A stretch of 37,523 nucleotides of DNA, taken from positions 1 to 37,523 of the forward strand of contig NZ_JPJE01000003.1 in the NCBI RefSeq assembly GCF_000765215.1, written 5' to 3'. The stretch comes from Eubacterium sp. ER2 (GTDB lineage: Bacteria; Bacillota; Clostridia; Lachnospirales; Lachnospiraceae). Shown here piece by piece: positions 7,934-14,543 of the stretch (the first letter of the stretch is position 1; each line of letters opens with the position of its first letter). The position numbers and the translations under genes were made by a program. The notes under the pieces were generated by a model. It saw nothing but the letters and a program-made list of their open reading frames with translations, did not search any database and was not told the DNA's origin.

Positions 7934-8494
7934 CTATTTTACTGCCAGGATTTTAAAGTCGTCTGCCTCTTTGCCGATCTGGCAGAGCAGACGGCGCATA
8001 TTGCTCTCCTTCAGATTGCCGTCCAGCGTCATGGTGATCTTCTGGACGCCATCCTCTGTCGCCAGATTCATGCTGTCTATGGTGATCTTGTTCAGCTTTG
8101 TCATATTGACAAAGAGATTGAGATCGCTTGTGGCAGAGGGACAGGTAAAGGAGATCTCTACCTGTGTGTGGTCCGCATTCTCGTCCACGCCTGCCGCCTG
8201 CGCCGCGCCGTCCACTACCGTGTCCTGCATGGCTGTCAGCTTGCCGTACTGATACCTTCTGCTGACGCTCATGAGATGGCGCAGAAATGTGACATACTCA
8301 TCATAGACCTCCTGGTCCACGTCTCCGGCTCTCTTCTCGATAATGGAACGCTCTCTCTCCAGGACGAACACATCGCCCCCTGTCTCGGCCTTCACCTCGG
8401 CCACCTTTTTGGCACATTCCATTCTCTTTAAAAATAAAGGTTTCATCTGTGTGTCCACAGCGTCAATATCCGCGCGTGCTTCCTCAAGTGTCAT
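7934..8494 (-). CDS. AroQ-type chorismate mutase domain protein with ACT-like C-terminus
   Basis: A 186-residue protein. Residues 1-85 match the all-helical AroQ chorismate mutase, which converts chorismate to prephenate. By hand alignment to the E. coli PheA mutase domain, the active-site residues R7, R24, K35, R47 and E48 are kept; the position of E. coli D48 is a valine. Residues from about 110 to 186 alternate hydrophobic strands and a helix in a way that suggests an ACT-like regulatory domain (for example VEISFTCPS and QKITMTLDG). No prephenate dehydratase or dehydrogenase domain is present, so it is not an ordinary P- or T-protein. AAGGAG lies 8 nt before the ATG. It follows the FAD oxidoreductase by 55 nt with no terminator or clear promoter between them, so co-transcription is likely. 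The ACT call is weaker than the mutase call. Confidence 0.78.
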   Translation of the reverse strand: MTLEEARADIDAVDTQMKPLFLKRMECAKKVAEVKAETGGDVFVLERERSIIEKRAGDVDQEVYDEYVTFLRHLMSVSRRYQYGKLTAMQDTVVDGAAQAAGVDENADHTQVEISFTCPSATSDLNLFVNMTKLNKITIDSMNLATEDGVQKITMTLDGNLKESNMRRLLCQIGKEADDFKILAVK

Positions 8495-8549
8495 AATCCG
8501 TCTCCTTCCCTGTCTCTTTTACAAAATTTCCTAATGCCTTACAGCCGTG

Positions 8550-9812
8550 CTACAGCAGCGCTCCCTGCTTCCTGAGCTCCTCCCGGACAGTGTCTGCTTC
8601 CGCCTGTCCCCGGAGCGCCTGGCAAGCCGCCGCGACGCCTGCCGCATGTCCTGTGGCAAAGCAGGTTCCCATAACCCGGACCGCCGCGTGGGCCGTCTGC
8701 TCAGAGGACACCATCCTGCCGGCGCCGTAGAGATTGTCCATGCTCTCGCACTGGAGCGCCCCCAAGGGCACGTCAAACCAGCTGCCCTCGGACACCTCGA
8801 TGTAGGTTCCCATCTTGTTGGCGTCCATGTGGATCTCCGGCTTCCATCCGGCTCTCGCCACACCGTCGGGCCGTTTTCTCCTTCCCAGCACATCCTGTGC
8901 GGTGATGATCTCTTTGCCCTTCATCCGCCTCGTCTCACGGAAGCCGATGGCCGGGCCGATGACTGTCAGCTCACAGTTCTCCATGCCGTGGAGATATTTC
9001 TTAAAAGCCTCCACATAGTAGAGCACCTGTCTCCTCGTATCCAGCTCCATTCTGGTCAGCTCCTGGCAGTCCAGGCCCGCGGGGATGGTGCTGGGAAGAA
9101 GGACTGCCACCTGATCCGAGCCCTCTCTTTTCAGGATAAAGCCCTTCTCCTTTGTCAGGTGGGGAATTCCCTCCTCCTTTGCCCGAATGACCGCCTTCTC
9201 AACAGCCTGGGGCGTCAGGTCACAGGAAGTGTCCACGCCGCTCAGCCGGAAGGGAAGAGTGGCCGCCTGCACGTTTCCGTTCTCATCTCCCCAGAGAGTA
9301 GGCGCGCCCGCCAGATGAACTACATTGGCATCTCCGGTCGTGTCCACAAAGGCCTTTGCCTCCACCAGAAAGCAGCCCTCATCGTCCACGCACTCAAGGG
9401 CTGTCACTGCCCGCCCCTCTGTGCGGACGCCAGTAATCCTCGTGTGGAAAAAACAGGTGACACCTGCCTTCTCCAATACATTGTCCATGGCGCATTTCAG
9501 ATACTCGGGATGAAAGTTAATATTTTTATTCCCAGTGGCAGACACCACGTAATTCCAGGAGGACTCGCTGAGGGCCTTCATCTCCTTCAGGATCAGCTCC
9601 CCCGCCCCCTCCACGACCCGCACAGGGTTTCCCCCGCAGGTGAAAAATCCGCAGAAGGCGGCCACGCCGGAGTGGGTGGCCTCCCCTCCCAGGTAAGGAT
9701 TTCTCTCGATGAGCAGTGTCTTCGCCCCTGTCATGGCCGCACCGGCGGCAGCGGCCACACCGGCCGTGCCCCCGCCTACCACAACAACATCATACTGATA
9801 TTTTCTTTCCAC
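8550..9812 (-). CDS. FAD-dependent oxidoreductase (FAD_oxidored family), GTG start
   Basis: A 420-residue flavoprotein. The N-terminal Rossmann fold has VVVGGGTAGVAAAAGAA, then LLIERNPYLGGEATHSG, the FAD-contact region of the FAD_oxidored (PF12831-type) family. A second FAD motif, FVDTTGDANVVHLAG, lies near residue 170. The C-terminal part NLYGAGRMVSSEQTAHAAVR ends with a helix that closes the flavin site. There is no signal peptide, so it is cytoplasmic. GTG is the start codon, with AGGAG 9 nt upstream. It follows the transporter by 48 nt and probably shares its transcript. Relatives act as dehydrogenases or reductases on varied substrates, so the reaction cannot be named. It most likely works on what the transporter brings in. 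Confidence 0.85.
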   Translation of the reverse strand: MERKYQYDVVVVGGGTAGVAAAAGAAMTGAKTLLIERNPYLGGEATHSGVAAFCGFFTCGGNPVRVVEGAGELILKEMKALSESSWNYVVSATGNKNINFHPEYLKCAMDNVLEKAGVTCFFHTRITGVRTEGRAVTALECVDDEGCFLVEAKAFVDTTGDANVVHLAGAPTLWGDENGNVQAATLPFRLSGVDTSCDLTPQAVEKAVIRAKEEGIPHLTKEKGFILKREGSDQVAVLLPSTIPAGLDCQELTRMELDTRRQVLYYVEAFKKYLHGMENCELTVIGPAIGFRETRRMKGKEIITAQDVLGRRKRPDGVARAGWKPEIHMDANKMGTYIEVSEGSWFDVPLGALQCESMDNLYGAGRMVSSEQTAHAAVRVMGTCFATGHAAGVAAACQALRGQAEADTVREELRKQGALL

Positions 9813-9860
9813 GTGTAATTTCTCCTCTCACACAATAGACCAATAAACTGTCATCCGTAT

Positions 9861-11324
9861 CTATGAGATGAACAGAGATCCAAGCGGGTAAGCGATAAAG
9901 CTGAGCACCAAGATACCCGCGATAGCAAACAGCGCACCCCATACAAACATGGACTTGGTATCCGTCCATCCGGAACCAATGGCAACCGTGTTGACCGTAC
10001 TCTGTCCTGCCGGTGTCATGTTGCAGATAGCAGCCGCAAATCCAACCATGCAGACTACAGCTCCCACATTGACAGACCCTGCTGGCAGAGCTGTCAGAAC
10101 GGACAGGGCAACCGCACTTACTACTGTCGTGGTAACAATGTTGGATGAGAAGTTTGTCTCAATAACAGCCCATGTCATGAAGAACAGGATCAGGCCGATC
10201 ACCGGGAGATTGGCTGTCAGCGGCTCCAGCGCGCCTGTCAGCCAGGCGCTGATGCCCACATCCTCGTTTGTCAGGCAGGTGCCAAGCTGTGTGGCCGCGG
10301 CTGTCATCAGCACGCTGCCCCAGAGCACGCCCTTGCTGACTGTCTCCTTGAAGTTCATGATGCTCTCGCCATCTGCCCGTACAACGAACAGGATGATACA
10401 TCCGAGAAGCGGAGGCATAGCTGTGGACCAGCTGTTGACTGTGGCATAGAAGTCAGGCAGCACGTTCTGCACAAGGCTGGGAGCTACCCAGAGGAATACA
10501 GTGAGGGCCATAACGCCCAGGATCACCTTCTCCTTGAAGTCCGCTGCCGGAACTGTGCCGCGAAGGCTCATGGCCCTCTCAGGCTGGATGTCCTTTATAT
10601 CGTCCGGACGGTAGATAAATTTGAAGATCAGGATCAGGATCACGATCAGGATGATACCCGTGGGGATACCCATAGCCATGTACTGGAACTGGTTTACGTC
10701 ATTTCCTGTAGCTGCTGTGTAGTATCCGATAGCCATTGTGGGCCACACATGTCCGATGGCTGTCATACCGGAGGAAAGGCTGATACAGAAGGCGGAACCC
10801 ATCATGATCATATTTCCTGCCTTGCCGCCCTTCTTCAGGCCGAGAACCTGGTAGATATCCTCCAGGAAGGGCATGAAGGCCACGAACAGTACGGACGGGG
10901 AAATGAAAAGTCCCATGAATGTCACGGCCGCAAGCAGGAAGCACACAAAATACCAGGGGCCTTTCCTTGCGATCCTGTTTGTGATAAAATAGATGGTACA
11001 GCGCCGCACAAAGTTTGTCTTTGACAGCGGGTATACCAGCATGAAGGTAAACAGCAGGAAGGCCACGGTGGTATTTCCGAAGGCTCCCGCAAAGGTGCTT
11101 GAAAATCCGAATAACGGAAGTAGACCAAGGGCCAGCAGAGTGATCATACTCGGCCAGTCAATGGAAATCGTGATCCACATGATCAGTGAACCGAAGAATA
11201 CGCCCAGCACAGCCCACGCGTCCTTGGAAAGTCCGCCCATCGCCGGCATGAACCGGGAGCCGATGATAACTACGAGGGCAAGTACCAGAAATGCTGTGTC
11301 TTTTACACTTTTCTTGTTTTGCAT
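9861..11324 (-). CDS. SLC13/DASS-family anion transporter
   Basis: A 487-residue membrane protein with many hydrophobic segments. It fits the divalent anion:Na+ symporter (DASS/SLC13) family, which imports dicarboxylates, tricarboxylates or other anions. The two repeats each show a polar substrate-site hairpin: ISPSVLFVAFMPF in the first half and ETNFSSNIVTTTVV in the second, the latter resembling the family SNT motif. SSGMTAIGHVWPTMA and NMTPAGQSTVN are the likely partner segments. AGGAG lies 7 nt before the ATG. A strong promoter lies upstream, overlapping the control region of the divergent lysR. Its substrate is unknown; a link to aromatic or carboxylic acids is inferred only from the neighbouring chorismate mutase and flavoprotein genes. 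Confidence 0.85.
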   Translation of the reverse strand: MQNKKSVKDTAFLVLALVVIIGSRFMPAMGGLSKDAWAVLGVFFGSLIMWITISIDWPSMITLLALGLLPLFGFSSTFAGAFGNTTVAFLLFTFMLVYPLSKTNFVRRCTIYFITNRIARKGPWYFVCFLLAAVTFMGLFISPSVLFVAFMPFLEDIYQVLGLKKGGKAGNMIMMGSAFCISLSSGMTAIGHVWPTMAIGYYTAATGNDVNQFQYMAMGIPTGIILIVILILIFKFIYRPDDIKDIQPERAMSLRGTVPAADFKEKVILGVMALTVFLWVAPSLVQNVLPDFYATVNSWSTAMPPLLGCIILFVVRADGESIMNFKETVSKGVLWGSVLMTAAATQLGTCLTNEDVGISAWLTGALEPLTANLPVIGLILFFMTWAVIETNFSSNIVTTTVVSAVALSVLTALPAGSVNVGAVVCMVGFAAAICNMTPAGQSTVNTVAIGSGWTDTKSMFVWGALFAIAGILVLSFIAYPLGSLFIS

Positions 11325-11382
11325 TTTCTTTCTCCTCTCATTCCTTTTGCTTTATTACTTTGATGTGTTAAATCGCTCTATC

Positions 11383-11411
11383 ATTATATACAATTTAATG
11401 CTATTTGTAAA
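11383..11411 (-). promoter_or_regulatory. Promoter for the transporter-flavoprotein-mutase genes
   Basis: On the minus strand TTTACA (11406-11411) is followed after 17 nt by TATAAT (11383-11388). It lies back to back with the lysR promoter; the two -10 elements are only about 35 nt apart. A LysR-type regulator bound here could control both. Confidence 0.8.
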
Positions 11412-11420
11412 GAAATAATA

Positions 11421-11429
11421 TGTTATAAT
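11421..11429 (+). promoter_or_regulatory. Extended -10 promoter for lysR
   Basis: TGT-TATAAT at 11421-11429 is a perfect extended -10 element with no good -35 box. It directs transcription toward the LysR gene and overlaps the upstream flank of the divergent transporter promoter. Confidence 0.7.
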
Positions 11430-11481
11430 GTCTATAGGTTTTTCTTATATCATCTATCATTTATAGCAGGAGGTCATCCAT

Positions 11482-12369
11482 ATGCAGATCCAACAGATGC
11501 GCTACGTTCTGGCCGCAGCGGAGAAAAAGAGTTTCTCAGCCGCAGCCAAGGCCCTTTTCCTTTCCCAGCCCTCTCTTTCCCAGCAGATCCTCCACCTGGA
11601 AAAGGAGCTTGGCGTTCCCCTCTTTGTACGCCACTCCAAGTCCGTCACCCTGACCGAGGCCGGTGAGCAGTTCGTCTCCTCAGCCCGCAGAATTCTCAAT
11701 GAAGTGGACCAGCTCTCGGAAAACATGAAAAAGTACAGCGTTCTGGAGGCGGGAACGCTCCGCGTAGGTATGCTCTGGATCGCAGGGTATCTGCGGCTGC
11801 CAAGGGTCATCACGGACTATCACCGCCTCTTCCCGGGGATCCGGTACCAGCTCCACGTGGAGGGAAGCAACACCCTGCTTGCCATGCTGGACTCCCGGCA
11901 GATCAACGCCGCCTTTGTCATCGGATCAGACACCCTCTCCGCCCGGGAGGAGTACGACTGCCACAAGCTCATGGACGACTATTACGTGGCCGTCATGTAC
12001 AGAGAGCATCCTCTTGCCGGAAGACCGCTGCTGTCCATCAGCGATCTGGACGGCAAAGACATCCTGATGCCGGCAAAGGAGTCCTCCTTCCGCAGGGACA
12101 TTGAGCAGGTGTTTTCCGACCACCACATCGCACCTAACGTCATCTGCGAGACAAGCCAGTCCGATATTGTCATGCAGCTGGCCTCCCAGAACCTGGCAGT
12201 GGGCTTTTCCTCCCGCTCCATCGCGGAGAAGTTGCTGATGCCGGAGTGCTGTATCGTGCCGCTGGAGGTAAGGCTGTCCCGCCCGATCTACTATGTGACC
12301 CTGCGGGAGCTGATGGACGTTCCCGCCGTCAGGTCCTTCACGGAATTTGTCCGCACATACCATTTTTAA
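11482..12369 (+). CDS. LysR-family transcriptional regulator
   Basis: A 295-residue LysR-type regulator. The N-terminal winged helix-turn-helix is clear: MRYVLAAAEKKSFSAAAKAL, then LSQPSLSQQILHLEKELGVP as the recognition region, and FVRHSKSVTLTEAG as the wing. From about residue 90 the chain becomes a type 2 periplasmic-binding-like sensor domain (LRVGMLWIAGYLRLP), whose ligand is usually a small metabolite of the regulated pathway. AGGAGGT lies 7 nt before the ATG. It is divergent from the transporter gene with a 157-nt control region, the classic layout for a LysR regulator of the neighbouring genes. The ligand is unknown. A strong terminator follows. Confidence 0.95.
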   Translation: MQIQQMRYVLAAAEKKSFSAAAKALFLSQPSLSQQILHLEKELGVPLFVRHSKSVTLTEAGEQFVSSARRILNEVDQLSENMKKYSVLEAGTLRVGMLWIAGYLRLPRVITDYHRLFPGIRYQLHVEGSNTLLAMLDSRQINAAFVIGSDTLSAREEYDCHKLMDDYYVAVMYREHPLAGRPLLSISDLDGKDILMPAKESSFRRDIEQVFSDHHIAPNVICETSQSDIVMQLASQNLAVGFSSRSIAEKLLMPECCIVPLEVRLSRPIYYVTLRELMDVPAVRSFTEFVRTYHF

Positions 12370-12387
12370 AGCGGCAGAGCCTCGCAA

Positions 12388-12428
12388 AAAGAGACAGGCG
12401 TGTCCGGCACGGACACGCCTGTCTCTTT
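12388..12428. terminator. Bidirectional terminator between lysR and the NhaC-family gene
   Basis: A 19-bp perfect stem (arms 12388-12406 and 12410-12428) with a 3-nt GCA loop, flanked by A and T runs. It lies between convergent genes. Confidence 0.95.
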
Positions 12429-12438
12429 CTATTTTTCT

Positions 12439-14055
12439 CTACTCTTCTTTTCCATATATGTTCCTGAGCACCAGCAGCACCCCAAGGGTGATCACAATAC
12501 CCACAGGCAGCGCGATCCACGCCGTCTGGACAAATCCCGCCACAATATATACCACAAAGGATATGGCCGCCACAGTGATGGCGTAGGGAAGCTGAGTCGT
12601 CACGTGGTTCACGTGGTTGCACTGAGCTCCCGCCGAGGACATGATGGTTGTGTCCGAGATGGGCGAGCAGTGGTCGCCGCACACAGCCCCTGCCATGCAG
12701 GCGGAGATGGAGATGATCATCATCGTCTCATTCTGTCCCTGGAATACCGCCACCACAATGGGGATCAGGATACCGAAGGTTCCCCAGGAGGTCCCTGTGG
12801 CAAAGGCCAGACAGCATCCCACCAGGAAGACAATGGCAGGCAGGAAGTTCATCAGGCTGCTGGCGCTGGACTGTACCAGATCAGCCACAAACACATCCGC
12901 CCCCAGGCTGTCCGTCATGGCCTTCAGTGTCCAGGCAAAGGTGAGGATCAGGATAGCCGGCACCATGGCCTTAAAGCCGTCCGGAATACAGCTCATGCAC
13001 TCACTGAATTTGGTGACACGGCGGATAAGATAGAAAACAATGGTGATCACGTAGGCGCAGAAGCTGCCCAGCACCAGTCCCACAGAGGCATCGCTCTGGG
13101 AGAAGGAGGTGACAAAATCTGTCCCCGAGAAAAATCCTCCCGTGTAGATCATGCCGATGATACAGCAGATGATCAGCACAATAATGGGAAACACAAGGTC
13201 AATCACCTTCCCTTTTCCTGTCACAACCTCTTTTTCCGCATCCGCGTAGGGGCGGTCCGGCGTCGTGTAGATATCGCCCTTGATAGCGTTCAGCTCATGG
13301 GTGCGCATGGGGCCGTAATCCACCTTCAGCACCGCGATGCCAATCATCATGACGATGGTCAGCAGGGCGTAGAAATTGTAGGGGATGGCCCGGATAAAAA
13401 CGGAGAACCCGTCCTCTCCGGGAACAAAACCGGTCACAGCCGCGGCCCAGGAGGAGATGGGGGCGATGATGCACACGGGGGCTGCCGTGGCGTCGATCAG
13501 GTAGGACAGCTTGGCCCTGGAGATGTTGTGCTTGTCTGTCACAGGACGCATAACGCTCCCCACTGTCAGGCAGTTAAAATAGTCGTCGATAAAGATCAGC
13601 ACGCCCAGAAGGATGGTGGCAAGCTGGGCCCCTGTCCTCGTCTTGATGTGTTCCTTCGCCCACTCGCCGAAGGCGGCAGAGCCTCCCACCTTGTTCATCA
13701 TGCAGACCATGATGCCAAGGATGACAAGGAACACGATAATCCCCACATTGTAGCTGTCGGAGAGCACAGAGATGATGCCTCCCTGGAAAACGTGAGTGAT
13801 GGTTCCCTCAAAGGTAAATCCCGAGTAAAAAATGCCGCCGATCAGAATTCCGATAAACAGGGAGCTGTACACCTCCTTGGTGATCAGGGCCAGCACGATG
13901 GCCACAAGGGGCGGCAGGAGCGACCAGGGTGTGGCAAACATCCGGGGGACGTACTCTGTCTCCTCCCCAGCCGCAAAGCACAGGAGCGGACTGCAGGCCA
14001 CAAAGAGCATGACAGCAGAGAGCGTCCACAAAACTTTTCTCTTTACATTCCTCAT
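12439..14055 (-). CDS. lysW: NhaC-family transporter, predicted lysine importer (LysW type)
   Basis: A 538-residue membrane protein of the NhaC antiporter family, with many hydrophobic segments and a signal-anchor-like start (LWTLSAVMLFVACSPLLCFA). Conserved family segments include GVLIFIDDYFNCLTVGSVM, the APISSWAAAVTGF stretch, FATGTSWGTFGILIP and GDHCSPISDTTIMSSAG. NhaC homologues exchange sodium for protons or use ion gradients to carry organic substrates. The gene stands behind a lysine riboswitch. Comparative work on the lysine regulon has described L-box-controlled NhaC-family proteins as lysine transporters (LysW), so lysine uptake is the likely job. The symbol is given on that regulatory ground and not on sequence identity. 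AGAGGAAGG lies about 5 nt before the ATG. Confidence 0.85.
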   Translation of the reverse strand: MRNVKRKVLWTLSAVMLFVACSPLLCFAAGEETEYVPRMFATPWSLLPPLVAIVLALITKEVYSSLFIGILIGGIFYSGFTFEGTITHVFQGGIISVLSDSYNVGIIVFLVILGIMVCMMNKVGGSAAFGEWAKEHIKTRTGAQLATILLGVLIFIDDYFNCLTVGSVMRPVTDKHNISRAKLSYLIDATAAPVCIIAPISSWAAAVTGFVPGEDGFSVFIRAIPYNFYALLTIVMMIGIAVLKVDYGPMRTHELNAIKGDIYTTPDRPYADAEKEVVTGKGKVIDLVFPIIVLIICCIIGMIYTGGFFSGTDFVTSFSQSDASVGLVLGSFCAYVITIVFYLIRRVTKFSECMSCIPDGFKAMVPAILILTFAWTLKAMTDSLGADVFVADLVQSSASSLMNFLPAIVFLVGCCLAFATGTSWGTFGILIPIVVAVFQGQNETMMIISISACMAGAVCGDHCSPISDTTIMSSAGAQCNHVNHVTTQLPYAITVAAISFVVYIVAGFVQTAWIALPVGIVITLGVLLVLRNIYGKEE

Positions 14056-14076
14056 AAGTACCTTCCTCTCTTATAC

Positions 14077-14128
14077 AAAGATAAATAGTAAAAGCCATGA
14101 ACAAGCGCCGGGCGCACTCATTCATGGC
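14077..14128 (-). terminator. Terminator in the lysine-riboswitch leader
   Basis: On the minus strand GCCATGAA pairs with TTCATGGC (arms 14121-14128 and 14094-14101), with an inner GCGC/GCGC pair, then TTTT and further T-rich sequence to about 14077. It lies between the aptamer and the start codon, where a riboswitch expression platform is expected. An upstream hairpin (ACACTGCC 14149-14156 with GGCAGTGT 14170-14177) lies between aptamer and terminator. The exact antiterminator pairing was not resolved. Confidence 0.75.
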
Positions 14129-14215
14129 ATGTCATTCTCAAACGGTATACACTGCCTCTCCCTCCGGCCGGCAGTGTCATCCCCTCCTCATTCAACACTA
14201 TGATAGCGCTCCACA

Positions 14216-14370
14216 GTTGTGACAGTCCACAGGATATTCTCACTGTGTCCCAGGGTACAGCTCCGGGTTCGTCTGTTCCCTTCGGCGGTCTTCCCTTTCC
14301 TCTGCGCGGCAGTCCTCCCGGGGACTGTGGCCGCGCGGTACTGATGAACACCGCGCCTCTATCCAGTCTT
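14216..14370 (-). ncRNA. Lysine riboswitch (L box) aptamer
   Basis: Read on the minus strand, the leader has the conserved lysine aptamer blocks in order: GATAGAGGCGCGG at the 5' side, ATCAGTA, then CCGCCGAAGGG in the middle, CCCTGGG, GAGAATATCCTGTGG and GGACTGTCAC at the 3' side. These match the known consensus (AGAGG-GCG, AGTA, GCCGAAG, CTGGG, CTGTCAC). GATAG and CTGTC can form the base of P1. High lysine should stabilise the aptamer and let the downstream terminator form, turning the transporter gene off. It accounts for much of the 488-nt stretch without a protein gene between nifJ and the NhaC-family gene. Confidence 0.92.
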
Positions 14371-14387
14371 ACTTATTCATATATACA

Positions 14388-14416
14388 TTTCTATCATCTT
14401 TGGGTACGAAAGTCAA
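14388..14416 (-). promoter_or_regulatory. Candidate promoter of the lysine-riboswitch transcript
   Basis: On the minus strand TTGACT (14411-14416) is followed after 17 nt by TAGAAA (14388-14393). Transcription would start about 10 nt before the aptamer, which is a sensible distance. An alternative -10, TATATA, lies a few bases further on. The remaining sequence up to the nifJ terminator shows nothing else clear. Confidence 0.45.
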
Positions 14417-14469
14417 CCGTTATTTATATATCAATATCCTCTGTCCGACGGTACCTCTCATAATAACAG

Positions 14470-14505
14470 GAGATCCCGCAGGCACATATGCACCTGCGGG
14501 ATCTC
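14470..14505 (-). terminator. Probable terminator after nifJ
   Basis: A 13-bp perfect stem, GAGATCCCGCAGG (14470-14482) and its complement (14493-14505), with a 10-nt loop, about 40 nt after the nifJ stop. The T run on the minus strand is weak (CTGTTATTA), so efficiency is uncertain. Confidence 0.65.
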
Positions 14506-14543
14506 TCTTATATCTTCCGGACTTCCTCTGTCCTGAAAATCTT

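Noticed and set aside
8547-9818. A 423-codon plus-strand frame opposite the FAD oxidoreductase gene
   Set aside because: It mirrors the real gene almost end to end; the minus-strand product has clear FAD motifs and a good ribosome site, while the plus-strand product has no family features.
12400-14088. A 562-codon open frame on the plus strand opposite the NhaC-family gene
   Set aside because: It starts inside a terminator, is antisense to a clear membrane protein, and its product is rich in His, Asp and Gly in a way expected from a GC-rich complement strand.
14118-14351. A minus-strand ORF of about 77 codons between nifJ and the NhaC-family gene
   Set aside because: It lies almost entirely on the lysine riboswitch aptamer and its hairpins; the sequence is explained by the RNA, and there is no recognised protein pattern.
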